Source of the DNA: CAYWBI01 sp964456445
GTDB taxonomy: Bacteria > Calditrichota > Calditrichia > Calditrichales > J004
Direction: 5' to 3'
Length of the DNA: 13,758 bases
Assembly: GCA_964456445.1 (NCBI GenBank)
Contig: CAYWBI010000102.1
Coordinates: forward strand, 1-13,758
The position numbers and the translations under genes are program-made. Shown here in pieces: positions 1-7,525 of this stretch; positions within the stretch are counted from its first letter, which is position 1, and the number at the start of each line of letters is the position of its first letter. The notes beneath the pieces are model-generated. The model did no database searches. It saw only the letters and a program-made list of their open reading frames with translations, and was not told the origin of the DNA.

Positions 1-310
1 GCAAACATAGTTAAACAAATGAAACAAATTAGTATAAAATTCAGAGTACATATATAACAAAATAAAATATGGTAACGTTGCACACTTGCCATAATCATGA
101 ACAGTCGGTGAAGCTAAGCCTAGGTTTCCCAAAGGCAGGGGGATTTTCGCTTCGATGCAACATAGCGGTGTTGAACTAAACCGGGTTACGGCATAATCCG
201 GGATGACAATCAACCCGTCCTGAAATTCATGCGTTAAGAGTGGCTTACAAATCATCAGGAGTTTTTTGGGGGGGTTCGCCAACCATAATCTACAATCGGG
301 GATAAAGAGT
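1..310. other. gene-free left flank, AT-rich then structured
   Basis: No coding region is convincing here. The first 70 bases are very AT-rich. Bases about 110-154 can fold into a nested structure: an outer GAAGC (110-114) against GCTTC (150-154), and an inner GCCT against AGGC near 118-137. A weaker pairing of CGGGTT (182-187) with AACCCG (212-217) follows. An AGGAG at 257-261 lies just ahead of a T run and a G7 run (268-274). These may form the 5' leader of the NAD(P)-binding gene. I do not recognise any named RNA family. Confidence 0.4.
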
Positions 311-1000
311 ATGAAGAAGGTTTGTATAATTGGCGCATCCGGGAAACTGGGGAAGTACATGGTGCAGCTCATACTTGATAAAGGCTATGAAGTTGTTGCT
401 GTTTGCAGGGAGAAAAGTGCAGATAAGCTCGCTGCTTTAAAAGATCGTATTACTATCGTTACCGGGGCAACAAATGATCGCAATATCATTAAGATGGCGG
501 TAGCCGGGTGCGATGGAGTACTTACGGTCTTAGCGCCCTGGGGCATTCAGCAATACTCATCGGGTACTGCTCAGGCGGTTATGGATTTTGCTGAACCTGA
601 TGCGCGTCTGGTATTTTCCTGTGGGTGGCACATTAGTAGGGATGGCAAGGATATCTATTCGTGGAAATTAAGAGCATTCGTTAAGATTTTTGGTACACTT
701 GCCAGACTGTTCCACCTCGTCGAGTTGGAAGATCAGGTAGAGGCATGTAGGAGAATATTTATCAGTGACACAAACTGGACCGTAGTTCGCGGCAGTGATC
801 TTGAAGAAGGTGAGAGTCAGGGCCTGCCTGTTTGGAGTAAACATGTAGGAGACCCCATCCTCAAGAGCAACCTCACACGCCGCAAGGACTTCGCGTTATT
901 TATGGTAGAGGCCCTCGAAAATAATGAACTCATTCATGAGGCTCCGGCAATTGTCGGTTGCAAAACGCCGTCCGCTCTTGCTTTTAAACAAAATGTATAG
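311..1000 (+). CDS. NAD(P)-binding Rossmann protein, NmrA-like/atypical SDR
   Basis: The product is a 229-residue soluble protein that should bind NAD(P)(H). It begins directly with a beta strand and a glycine-rich loop, GASGKLG at residues 8-14, the GxxGxxG fingerprint of atypical short-chain dehydrogenases. A later NWTVVRG segment (about 155-161) and RRKDFALFMVEAL (190-202) match the usual pattern of the NmrA/NAD(P)H-binding family, in which the C-terminal part forms the substrate pocket. No classical SDR YxxxK active site is evident, so the enzyme may be a reductase, an epimerase or a redox-sensing regulator. The ATG at 311 was chosen because it puts MKKVCIIGASG at the start and has a GGGG about nine bases upstream. 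A TTG at 266 behind AGGAG would add 15 unhelpful residues. The gene stands alone, so context gives no substrate. Confidence 0.8.
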   Translation: MKKVCIIGASGKLGKYMVQLILDKGYEVVAVCREKSADKLAALKDRITIVTGATNDRNIIKMAVAGCDGVLTVLAPWGIQQYSSGTAQAVMDFAEPDARLVFSCGWHISRDGKDIYSWKLRAFVKIFGTLARLFHLVELEDQVEACRRIFISDTNWTVVRGSDLEEGESQGLPVWSKHVGDPILKSNLTRRKDFALFMVEALENNELIHEAPAIVGCKTPSALAFKQNV

Positions 1001-1545
1001 ACGGAAAAATCAGAATTTCAACTAAATGAAAGAAAATACAAGTAATTAAATTGGCGGCTCCGGCTTACATAACCGCAGTGCGCTTCCAGCTTCACCGTTC
1101 CCTTCGGTTCCGCCCAGGATGGCAATAGATATATTCTACATGGGAGAATACTTAAGGGTCATCATAATTTCCGGCCTGTCCCCCTTCAGCATTGAATCCG
1201 TTGGATCAACGTATCAGCAGCATCCGTTTTACTTTTCATCCTCCGGCGGTTTCCAGATGCTAAAAATATGTCCCGCTTGATAAAAGCATTGCGTCAAAAC
1301 GATGCCGGTACCAATCGGCCTATTGCGTACCGTTTTAAGTGGGGCCGAACCATCGTCCCAGCGCTGATTTTAAAACAGATTAGGTAATTGGGCGGTTTTG
1401 TCCTAAATTAACTTTTTTTATAAACAACTTTCATCCTTTCTATTTTTTTGTTGCACTTCCCACATGTGGCATCTTTCGTAGGATCTGATATCTGAAATAC
1501 CCGGGATGATATGAACCATTATACAAATATAGTTAGGAAATTCAT
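1001..1545. other. gene-free region upstream of the RNA helicase gene
   Basis: No open frame here has recognisable protein features. Bases about 1060-1370 have gene-like composition, but every frame is interrupted and no family is recognisable, so it may be decayed coding sequence. A weak hairpin of TTAGG (1380-1384) with CCTAA (1402-1406) precedes a T7 run at 1413-1419. A perfect 10-base palindrome, CCACATGTGG, lies at 1460-1469 and could be an operator. The last 100 bases are probably the promoter and leader of the helicase gene. Long leaders are known for cold-induced helicase genes in other bacteria, but nothing here proves such regulation. Confidence 0.4.
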
Positions 1546-1549
1546 TTGA
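1511..1549 (+). CDS. possible 12-codon leader ORF overlapping the helicase start
   Basis: An ATG at 1511 opens a 12-codon frame ending in TGA at 1547-1549. That stop overlaps the helicase TTG start (1546-1548) by two bases, and the helicase Shine-Dalgarno lies inside the small frame. The arrangement would permit translational coupling. The ATG has only a weak purine tract ahead (CCGGGATGAT), and so short a frame can arise by chance. Confidence 0.15.
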   Translation: MNHYTNIVRKFI

Positions 1550-3297
1550 ACGAACAAACAATTGATACGCTTGGGCTATCCGCTGAACTCGTGCGGGGTA
1601 TCCGTGATTTAGGCTTTGAATCACCAACCCCTGTCCAGGCCAAGGTTATTCCAATGCTGCTTGATAAACCCGTGGACCTGGTCGCGCTGGCCCAAACAGG
1701 GACCGGTAAAACCGCCGCATTCGGTTTGCCAATCATCCAGGGAATTGACATAACCAACCGCCAGACACAAGCCTTAATACTTAGTCCAACCCGCGAACTA
1801 TGCATGCAAATTGCCAGGGACCTGAATGATTATTGCCGATATGTGGACGGGCTGCGTGTTCAGCCTGTTTATGGTGGGGCCGATATTCAACGCCAGATAA
1901 CCGCATTGCAGAAAGGCGTCCATATTATAGTGGCCACCCCCGGACGCATGTTGGATTTGATAAAACGACGCAGGGCAGACATCAGCGGTATCCAAACCGT
2001 TGTGCTGGACGAAGCCGATGAAATGCTCAACATGGGTTTTAAAGAAGACCTGAACGCTATCCTGGCAAAAACCCCGTCCGATAAAAACACCCTGCTCTTT
2101 TCCGCGACCATGCCCGCCGAGGCTACACGAATATCCCGTGATTATATGGATAATCCTGTGAAAATCACCATTGGCCAGCGTAATTCGGGCGCCGAAAACG
2201 TATCGCATCATTATTATATGGTACAGGCAAAAAACCGCTATGCCGCATTAAAACGTATCGCGGATATCAATACCGATATCTATGGCATCATCTTTTGCCG
2301 TACCCGTAAGGAGACGAAGGAAATTGCCGACAAGCTGATGCAGGATGGCTATAATGCCGATGCCCTGCATGGGGACCTCAGTCAGTCCCAACGGGACGCC
2401 GTAATGCAAAAATTTCGACAAAAAAACCTGCAAATGCTGGTTGCTACAGACGTAGCGGCACGCGGCCTGGACGTAAACGAACTGACGCATGTGATAAACA
2501 TGGGGCTGCCCGATGACAACGAAAGCTACACCCATCGTAGCGGCCGCACCGGGCGCGCCGGTAAAAGCGGGGTTTCCATATCCATCATCCATAGCCATGA
2601 AAAAGGCCGTTTACGGATGATCGAAAAGAAATTAAACAAAACCTTCGAATATCGTCCGGTACCTGGCGGTAAGGATATTTGCGAGACACAATTATTTCAT
2701 TTGATAGACAAAATGAAATCCGTGGCGATCAATGACAAGGAGATTTCGCCCTATCTGGAGAAAATACATCAAAAACTGGATGGGCTTGACCGTGATGAAA
2801 TCATCAAGAGATTTGTATCTCTTGAGTTTAACCGCTTTCTCGAGTATTACAAAAATGCCAGCGATCTGAATTATAAGGAAAGAGGACGGCAGGAAAGGCC
2901 CCAGAGGTCGGAACGATATCAAAGGCCGGAACGATCGATGGGAACAGGCAGGACCGGACGGATGGAACGCCATTCAGGCGGCCAATCATCTTTTACCCGT
3001 TTTCATATCGATGTGGGCAGTAAGGACAACCTGAGCACGGGATCGCTTATCGGTTTTATAAACCGTATCTCACGGAACCGTGACATGCGTATCGGTAAGA
3101 TTGAAATCCTTAAGTCCTTTTCCTTTTTCGAAGTGGAAGATGAGTATGCCCAGGATATCGTCGATTCCTTTCACTCGGCAAAATTTGACGGAAAAAAAGT
3201 GCGTGTAGATCTTGCGGAAAGCAGTAGCGGACATCCAAGACGGGATAGAAGCAAGGGCAAAGGGGATTTTTCCCGTAAAAAATATTCGCATAGATAA
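1546..3297 (+). CDS. deaD: DEAD-box ATP-dependent RNA helicase, DeaD/CsdA type
   Basis: A 583-residue cytoplasmic RNA helicase that remodels RNA duplexes using ATP, with expected roles in ribosome assembly, RNA decay and growth in the cold. The helicase motifs are complete and in order: a Q motif around residues 24-31, AQTGTGKT (49-56), PTREL (81-85), TPGR (131-134), DEAD (155-158), SAT (186-188), ATDVAARGLD (300-309) and HRSGRTGRAG (330-339). A basic, Arg/Gln/Glu-rich flexible linker with imperfect 'RPxRSERYQ' repeats spans about 444-478. An RRM-like DbpA RNA-binding domain follows at about 483-557, then a Lys/Arg-rich tail. The DbpA domain makes DeaD/CsdA more likely than RhlE or SrmB. DbpA itself is usually shorter and specific for 23S rRNA. 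The start is TTG, five bases after TAGGAAA. A strong terminator sits just downstream. Confidence 0.93.
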   Translation: MNEQTIDTLGLSAELVRGIRDLGFESPTPVQAKVIPMLLDKPVDLVALAQTGTGKTAAFGLPIIQGIDITNRQTQALILSPTRELCMQIARDLNDYCRYVDGLRVQPVYGGADIQRQITALQKGVHIIVATPGRMLDLIKRRRADISGIQTVVLDEADEMLNMGFKEDLNAILAKTPSDKNTLLFSATMPAEATRISRDYMDNPVKITIGQRNSGAENVSHHYYMVQAKNRYAALKRIADINTDIYGIIFCRTRKETKEIADKLMQDGYNADALHGDLSQSQRDAVMQKFRQKNLQMLVATDVAARGLDVNELTHVINMGLPDDNESYTHRSGRTGRAGKSGVSISIIHSHEKGRLRMIEKKLNKTFEYRPVPGGKDICETQLFHLIDKMKSVAINDKEISPYLEKIHQKLDGLDRDEIIKRFVSLEFNRFLEYYKNASDLNYKERGRQERPQRSERYQRPERSMGTGRTGRMERHSGGQSSFTRFHIDVGSKDNLSTGSLIGFINRISRNRDMRIGKIEILKSFSFFEVEDEYAQDIVDSFHSAKFDGKKVRVDLAESSSGHPRRDRSKGKGDFSRKKYSHR

Positions 3298-3313
3298 TTA
3301 GTACAGATTTTAT

Positions 3314-3343
3314 AAAGCCGATTTCAACATCGGCTTTTTTTTT
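3314..3343 (+). terminator. intrinsic terminator after the helicase gene
   Basis: A perfect nine-base stem, AAAGCCGAT (3314-3322) with ATCGGCTTT (3329-3337), encloses the loop TTCAAC and runs into an uninterrupted T tract through 3343. It starts 17 bases past the helicase stop codon. Confidence 0.92.
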
Positions 3344-3419
3344 GCTACTTTTAGCACATAAAGAATTCAGCTGATTTGCCGAAAGCTTAAAATGAGATAT
3401 CAATCCAAAGACTGCACCG

Positions 3420-4442
3420 ATGAAAAAAAATACCACCGGAACCACTATCGATAACTACCGCGGCTGGGCCATGGAAAACATTATCGGCTTCCGGCAATAT
3501 TTAAAATCTCCACAATCCTATGCCGATCTTTTAAAAATTATCGGCGAGCAGGAAAAATATTTCCCTCCAGGGCAGGGTTTTGTAACCATCATCGCCGTGT
3601 GTGGCGACAACCCGCGTTCATTCCTGGAGAGTAATGGGGTGCTCCCGGCTGTTACTTTCTATAATTACGCGCCCTGGGAGGCCGACGCCCAAAAAGTGGC
3701 GGAAGTTTTTGCCAAAAGTTATTATCGCCCGGAACGCGTGCAGATCGTTTATTATAGCGACCGCCCGATGGGGCTTACGTACCCGCTTGAATTTTTAATC
3801 GCGGCAGGCAACCGCCTAAGCGCAGAAAATGTGGCTGTCAGCGATTCTGATTTCCAGATGCCTTATGCAGAAATCCGTCGTGCTTATGACTTCCACACCT
3901 CCATATCCAAACCGGGGGAAGCGGTGATCACTTACCCCAGGCGGGGACGCCGCAGCCTGGACGCGGATGAATATCCCATAAACCGCTGGGCCATGGAAGA
4001 CCTGGAAAACATGTATATTTACATGCTCTCCGACTTACGCGCATTAAATAAAAAAGCCGATTTTCAGTCGGGGCTGAGTATTACCAGCCGTGCCGCCAAT
4101 AACAAATTAAATTTTGAAAATGTCGGCAGTTGGATTGGTAACCTGCACATGGCCATCCAGGTAATGCGGAATAAAGGGCGCCTGGAAAATGAATTTATCG
4201 TGCAGACAAACGTACAAAATGAATCGACGATCAATTTTGATGTGCAATGCGCTAAAATCAGCCAACTGTATAAATATTATATGATACCGCTCTCCAATAT
4301 TGTACACCTCGCATTGAACCATCCGCAAGAATATCTGATGGATGACTGGAGCGCAGGGTTATCGCGGGAAAAGCTAGCCGAAGACATTCATGCCATCGAA
4401 AAAATGTACCGGGCGTATATCGAAAAAAACAACCCCAACTAA
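3420..4442 (+). CDS. conserved-type hypothetical protein, possible GT-A-fold glycosyltransferase
   Basis: I cannot name this 340-residue protein. It has no signal peptide or membrane segment. The N-terminal half alternates strands and helices. VTIIAVCGD (55-63) and VQIVYYSD (107-114) look like Rossmann-type strands, and VAVSDSDFQMP (138-148) carries a DSD that could be the metal-binding DxD of a GT-A glycosyltransferase. A charged stretch follows, including RRGRRSLDADEYPINRW (174-190), then a mostly helical C-terminal half. This order (nucleotide-fold strands, DxD, acceptor loop, helices) suggests a sugar-nucleotide transferase. That is inference: the motif is short and there is no supporting neighbour. 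The ATG at 3420 has no good ribosome binding site, and neither does a second ATG at 3471 (MENIIGF). The gene follows a terminator, so it must have its own promoter. The unrelated toxin-antitoxin locus lies downstream on the other strand. Confidence 0.75.
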   Translation: MKKNTTGTTIDNYRGWAMENIIGFRQYLKSPQSYADLLKIIGEQEKYFPPGQGFVTIIAVCGDNPRSFLESNGVLPAVTFYNYAPWEADAQKVAEVFAKSYYRPERVQIVYYSDRPMGLTYPLEFLIAAGNRLSAENVAVSDSDFQMPYAEIRRAYDFHTSISKPGEAVITYPRRGRRSLDADEYPINRWAMEDLENMYIYMLSDLRALNKKADFQSGLSITSRAANNKLNFENVGSWIGNLHMAIQVMRNKGRLENEFIVQTNVQNESTINFDVQCAKISQLYKYYMIPLSNIVHLALNHPQEYLMDDWSAGLSREKLAEDIHAIEKMYRAYIEKNNPN

Positions 4443-4498
4443 TTGATCCGGATACGCATATCGCTTTACATAGGCAGCGCGGCAATACACATAATTAA

Positions 4499-4558
4499 CC
4501 CAAGCCATTGTCGTAAAAGAATAACGCAGTATCGCGTCTGCTTGATGCTATGGTTGGG
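4499..4558 (-). other. attC-like imperfect palindrome next to the toxin gene
   Basis: CCCAA-G-CCAT (4499-4508) pairs with ATGGTTGGG (4550-4558), giving a nine-base stem with one extrahelical G. An inner ACGC (4524-4527) pairs with GCGT (4534-4537). Read on the minus strand, the end nearest the toxin is GCCCAAC, a perfect RYYYAAC core box. The distal end is CTTGGGT, one mismatch from GTTRRRY. Length is about 60 bases, at the lower limit for attC. It sits immediately 3' of the minus-strand toxin gene, where a cassette attC belongs. No integrase is present and the distal core box is imperfect, so this is tentative. Confidence 0.3.
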
Positions 4559-4561
4559 CAC
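4550..4561 (+). repeat. left arm of inverted repeat bracketing the toxin-antitoxin pair
   Basis: ATGGTTGGGCAC matches the reverse complement of 5194-5205 at 11 of 12 positions. It lies 20 bases beyond the toxin stop codon. Confidence 0.6.
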
Positions 4562-4581
4562 GGAATTACTGTAAATAAAAT

Positions 4582-4866
4582 CTATTTTCTTTTCTTTGCC
4601 TTTTTGTGCACAATACCACGATCCCGTTTCCCAACGGCAATGACATAAATAATAATTTCTTCATCAGTGACTTCATATACAAGACGATATCCAGACGAGC
4701 GGAACTTAATTTTATATACATCTTTAAAGCCATGTAATTGACTTGACGGAACTCGTGGATTATCTGCTCTTTCGATTAGTTTTTTCTTAAACTGTGCCCG
4801 AATATCAGATGAAAGTTTTTCCCATTCTTTTAGAGCGGTAGGTAAAAATTTTATTTTATAAGTCAT
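4582..4866 (-). CDS. stbE: RelE/ParE-superfamily toxin, StbE-like
   Basis: A 94-residue basic protein, the usual length of RelE/StbE toxins. The opening MTYKIKFLPTALKEW, the middle pattern with FKKKLIERADNP, then HGFKDVYKIKF, SGYRLVYEV and a basic VGKRDR segment follow the RelE fold layout (helical hairpin, then antiparallel strands). The sequence is strikingly like StbE of plasmid StbDE stability systems. Family members cut mRNA at the ribosome and are neutralised by the partner antitoxin. That role is inferred by homology; no single catalytic residue was verified. The toxin start overlaps the antitoxin end by 11 bases, as expected for a translationally coupled pair with the antitoxin first. 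Codon use is visibly more AT-rich than in flanking genes, suggesting acquisition by transfer. Confidence 0.88.
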   Translation of the reverse strand: MTYKIKFLPTALKEWEKLSSDIRAQFKKKLIERADNPRVPSSQLHGFKDVYKIKFRSSGYRLVYEVTDEEIIIYVIAVGKRDRGIVHKKAKKRK

Positions 4867-5107
4867 TTATATCTACTTCGATAGCACTTTCTTTCTCTGA
4901 TAATCGATCCTTGACAATCTGAGCAAGTTCAATATCTTCAATTTTATCTAAAAGCCACTCATATGTTTCAGCAGGAATCAGATAGGCCGCAGGTGTGTTA
5001 TGGTTGAGAATTGCGATAGGAGAACCTTCCGATTTATTTAATAGAGCAGATGGATTTTTTTTTAGCTCAGAAATGCTTGCAGAAAAATTTGATAATATTA
5101 TATCCAT
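4856..5107 (-). CDS. stbD: Phd/YefM-type antitoxin, StbD-like
   Basis: An 83-residue antitoxin. The N-terminal 60 residues follow the Phd/YefM DNA-binding fold: ASISELKKNPSALLN (10-24), then SPIAILNHNTPAAYLIP (29-45) and ETYEWLLDKIED (47-58). The remaining acidic tail (about 59-83, ending EVDINDL) should be the disordered segment that wraps the toxin. The 'ASISELKKNPSALLN ... AILNH' wording is typical of StbD. Together with the toxin it should bind its own promoter and repress it. The ATG follows a GAGG with a seven-base gap. The operon runs antitoxin then toxin, behind its own promoter and operator at 5135-5172. Confidence 0.9.
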   Translation of the reverse strand: MDIILSNFSASISELKKNPSALLNKSEGSPIAILNHNTPAAYLIPAETYEWLLDKIEDIELAQIVKDRLSEKESAIEVDINDL

Positions 5108-5134
5108 TTATTTACCTCTTTTTAAGACCTTTTT

Positions 5135-5157
5135 ATAGCCCCAAATATAGGGCTTAT
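5135..5157. promoter_or_regulatory. palindromic operator overlapping the toxin-antitoxin -10
   Basis: AGCCC (5137-5141) and GGGCT (5150-5154) form an inverted repeat around an eight-base AT spacer that includes the -10 element. Flanking ATA/TTAT adds imperfect symmetry. The position fits autorepression by the antitoxin or the antitoxin-toxin complex. Confidence 0.5.
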
Positions 5158-5172
5158 ATGTTTGATCTGCAA
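5144..5172 (-). promoter_or_regulatory. stbD: promoter of the toxin-antitoxin operon
   Basis: On the minus strand TTGCAG (5172-5167) and TATATT (5149-5144) are separated by exactly 17 bases, a good sigma-70-like spacing. The antitoxin ATG is 37 bases past the -10. Confidence 0.55.
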
Positions 5173-5193
5173 ATAATTTCAAATATTAATCGA

Positions 5194-5205
5194 GTGCCCA
5201 ACTAT
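5194..5205 (+). repeat. right arm of inverted repeat bracketing the toxin-antitoxin pair
   Basis: GTGCCCAACTAT is the inverted partner of 4550-4561. It contains GCCCAAC, which read on the minus strand is GTTGGGC, a perfect GTTRRRY core site upstream of the operon. The two arms enclose 656 bases containing only the operon and its promoter. Confidence 0.6.
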
Positions 5206-5350
5206 TAAATATCAGGGACATCATACACTTGAAACAATTCTGTACATTGAATCATTTATAGCGGAATTATCCAAAAGCCCCAGGTCTAAAATCCTTGCAC
5301 AAACCAATATTTATGATGGTGCATTTTTTCAATACCGGGCGTGCTCTTAA

Positions 5351-6979
5351 TCATTTGATAATCCGCCAATTATTGTTCACATGCGGATGGATCACACCTT
5401 TTGACTGAATATAATCGATCAATATATTTCGCATTTCCTCATTGGACTTCTTAAGGATCGGCGCATTCATGGCATGGGCTGCCTGCATGTGCCCGCCGCC
5501 GCCATTAGCGCGGTAGCTGTTAAGCGCCACTTTGTATGTTTTGGAAAGATCAAAGTCCGAGCCATCGGGAAGTGAAAGGTGTTTTATCCGTTTCCCAACA
5601 GGTTGACTGATGTCGATTTCATAATTGATGCCTTCGGCCATATCATAGTTAAAACCCGGCATACCTTTACGGGTGCCTATTTTCTTGCCGTCATAGGTAA
5701 AATAACCGGCCGATGACTCCAAAAAAGCCTTTATTTGCTGACCCGTCATCCCGACGAGGTATAAAAAATTTTCATACTGGTACATGCCATAAACGTCCTT
5801 GATGCGCAGAGGGCCGGCTTCCATGGAAAAACTGTTATTAAAGGCCGCGGCAAAGGAAATATCCGCCCCCATATATTCCATTTGGGCCTTGTTAATCAAT
5901 TCGATAAAGCCGGAATCCTTAAAACGGGCATTTTTTGCGCTAAGTTTTTGGGTAACCCTGCCAATTTTTGTGCGGATATAGGCCAGCGTTTTGTTATGAT
6001 AATCGGCCGAAAGTTCCAGTATTGCTTTATCGGCGGCTACATCGCTCATGGGTTCCAGCCAGGCGGTCTTGCTTGTTACCTTATCGTCTGAATTTTCTTT
6101 GTTGATTACAAAGCGGGCCACACCCAAATTTTTTGCCCAGAACCCGGAGTTTAAACGCAAGGTCTTGCCTTCGGGAAAATCCATTCGGTTTTCGGCTCCC
6201 GGCTTCATTGGCCCGGCATGATGCGAGTGCCCGGCGAATATGGCGTCGAACTCCGGTACCCGCTCCGCAACCCAGCCCGATGCGTTTTCGTTCGGAATAC
6301 CGGCGGCATCGCTTTGCTTTTTGCTATAATCCGCATTAAAACCGGCATGGAATATACCGATCAATAGATCCACCTGTGGCCGTAACCGCTTTGCATATTT
6401 CCGGGCTGTTAGCACCATGTCTTCCCAGGTAATTCCGGGATACAGGCCCTCGTCCAACCACAAAGGAATACCCGGCGTTGTAAGCCCAATAATGCCAATC
6501 CTGATCCCGTTGCGTTTGACGATTGTCCAGGGCTTAAAAAACGGATGGCCATCCTCCATCACAGAATTTGCCGAGAGCCAGGGAAATTCCGATTGCCTGC
6601 GTGCTTTAAGATAAACTGGCGGCCCTTGTTCGATATCATGGTTGCCGACGGCAAATGCATCATAGCGCATATAATTCATAACCAGGATCATGGGATGGGT
6701 CAGAGTGCGGTCATTCTTGTTAAAATAATAGGCCAGCGGTGTCCCCTGCAGCAAGTCACCACTATCCACAAGGATAACATTTTTATGTTTATTTCTATAT
6801 TCCACAACACGGGTGTAAATCTTGGCCAGGCCACCATGTTCATCCGGTGCATCGTTAAAATAATTATACGGATATATATGACCATGGACGTCCGTTGTCT
6901 GAAGGACGTATAAGGTATCGCTGGTGCCTGCATAAATTACGGATACAACAAAGAACAGGATAAAAATAAATTTTCGCAT
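5351..6979 (-). CDS. exported CpdB/UshA-type metallophosphatase and 5'-nucleotidase
   Basis: A 542-residue secreted enzyme that should hydrolyse nucleotides, probably 2',3'-cyclic nucleotides and/or 5'-nucleotides, outside the cytoplasm for nucleoside and phosphate scavenging. Residues 1-18 are a signal peptide (basic start, then a hydrophobic FIFILFFVVSVIYA core). The calcineurin-type metal site is complete: DVH (30-32), VDSGD (71-75), GNHD (112-115), FHAG (210-213) and GHSHH (250-254). The C-terminal nucleotidase domain shows YQYENFLYLVG (400-410), LESSAGYF (420-427) and NSYRANGGGGH (487-497), nearer CpdB than UshA in wording. The start is the second ATG of the frame, at 6979, because it has GGAAGG five bases upstream and begins the signal peptide; an earlier ATG at 7012 would bury it. 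The gene is divergent from the YraN gene. No intrinsic terminator was seen after its stop. Confidence 0.9.
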   Translation of the reverse strand: MRKFIFILFFVVSVIYAGTSDTLYVLQTTDVHGHIYPYNYFNDAPDEHGGLAKIYTRVVEYRNKHKNVILVDSGDLLQGTPLAYYFNKNDRTLTHPMILVMNYMRYDAFAVGNHDIEQGPPVYLKARRQSEFPWLSANSVMEDGHPFFKPWTIVKRNGIRIGIIGLTTPGIPLWLDEGLYPGITWEDMVLTARKYAKRLRPQVDLLIGIFHAGFNADYSKKQSDAAGIPNENASGWVAERVPEFDAIFAGHSHHAGPMKPGAENRMDFPEGKTLRLNSGFWAKNLGVARFVINKENSDDKVTSKTAWLEPMSDVAADKAILELSADYHNKTLAYIRTKIGRVTQKLSAKNARFKDSGFIELINKAQMEYMGADISFAAAFNNSFSMEAGPLRIKDVYGMYQYENFLYLVGMTGQQIKAFLESSAGYFTYDGKKIGTRKGMPGFNYDMAEGINYEIDISQPVGKRIKHLSLPDGSDFDLSKTYKVALNSYRANGGGGHMQAAHAMNAPILKKSNEEMRNILIDYIQSKGVIHPHVNNNWRIIK

Positions 6980-7144
6980 TTCGACCTTCCAAGTCCAAAT
7001 ATACAATTCCACAATAAAGCCATGAAATATAACTGATTTCAGGCAAAATTGAAAACTCTTTAAATTTGATGTTCCAAGTGTTTGCTTCTATTTGTTCTGT
7101 CTGCTATTTTTTAGCTTTATAATTTGACCTTTCGGGAGCTGAGG

Positions 7145-7525
7145 GTGTCCCACACGTATAAACAATCCCTTGGGCAAAAAGGCGAAACGTTGGCTTGCCA
7201 ATATCTTAAAGATAAAGGGGCGGATATTATTGACAGAAATTACCGCAGTGGCCGCTCCGAACTGGATATTATTGCCTTGCTGGACAACAACCTTTTGTTT
7301 GTTGAAGTAAAAAGTTTTTATGCCAGCCCGCTTGAAGCGGCGGAACTCCGGGTGGATAAACGCAAACAACGCAACATTATCCGCGGGGCGTATGGTTTTT
7401 TAGCCGAAAATCCTCAATATGATGACAAGGATGTTCGATTAGATGTAATGATTGTTGATTTTTCAGCATATCCGGCGAGGATCGTTCATTATCCCGGCGC
7501 CTTTATCGACGAAGACGGTTTTTAA
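7145..7525 (+). CDS. yraN: YraN/UPF0102 family nuclease-like protein
   Basis: A 126-residue cytoplasmic protein of the widespread UPF0102 family, which has a restriction-endonuclease-like fold and no firmly established role. The diagnostic pattern is present: LGQKGETLACQYL (9-21), RNYRSGRSELDIIA (31-44) and FVEVKS (52-57). E14, E39, D41, E54 and K56 would form the PD-(D/E)xK centre. RLDVMIVDF later also fits. Wording such as SELDIIA rather than GEIDLIA resembles Bacteroidota members. The start is taken as GTG at 7145, six bases after GGGAG, giving the normal family length. An in-frame TTG at 7124 lacks a ribosome binding site because the GGGAG would be inside the gene. It diverges from the nucleotidase gene across 165 bases that must hold both promoters. 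Confidence 0.87.
   Translation: MSHTYKQSLGQKGETLACQYLKDKGADIIDRNYRSGRSELDIIALLDNNLLFVEVKSFYASPLEAAELRVDKRKQRNIIRGAYGFLAENPQYDDKDVRLDVMIVDFSAYPARIVHYPGAFIDEDGF

Noticed and set aside
100..220. Resemblance to a riboswitch (fragments like AAGCCTAGG and GGGTTACGG recall GEMM-type conserved pieces)
   Set aside because: The pieces are in the wrong order and the expected conserved core and receptor loop are missing. The downstream gene is not a typical target.
1001..1210. An attC site after the NAD(P)-binding gene
   Set aside because: A GTTGGAT occurs near 1199, but no matching RYYYAAC partner with a foldable stem was found at a suitable distance.
6980..7012. Upstream ATG at 7012 for the nucleotidase
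   Set aside because: It would put 11 residues ahead of a classical signal peptide. The ATG at 6979 has GGAAGG at the correct distance.
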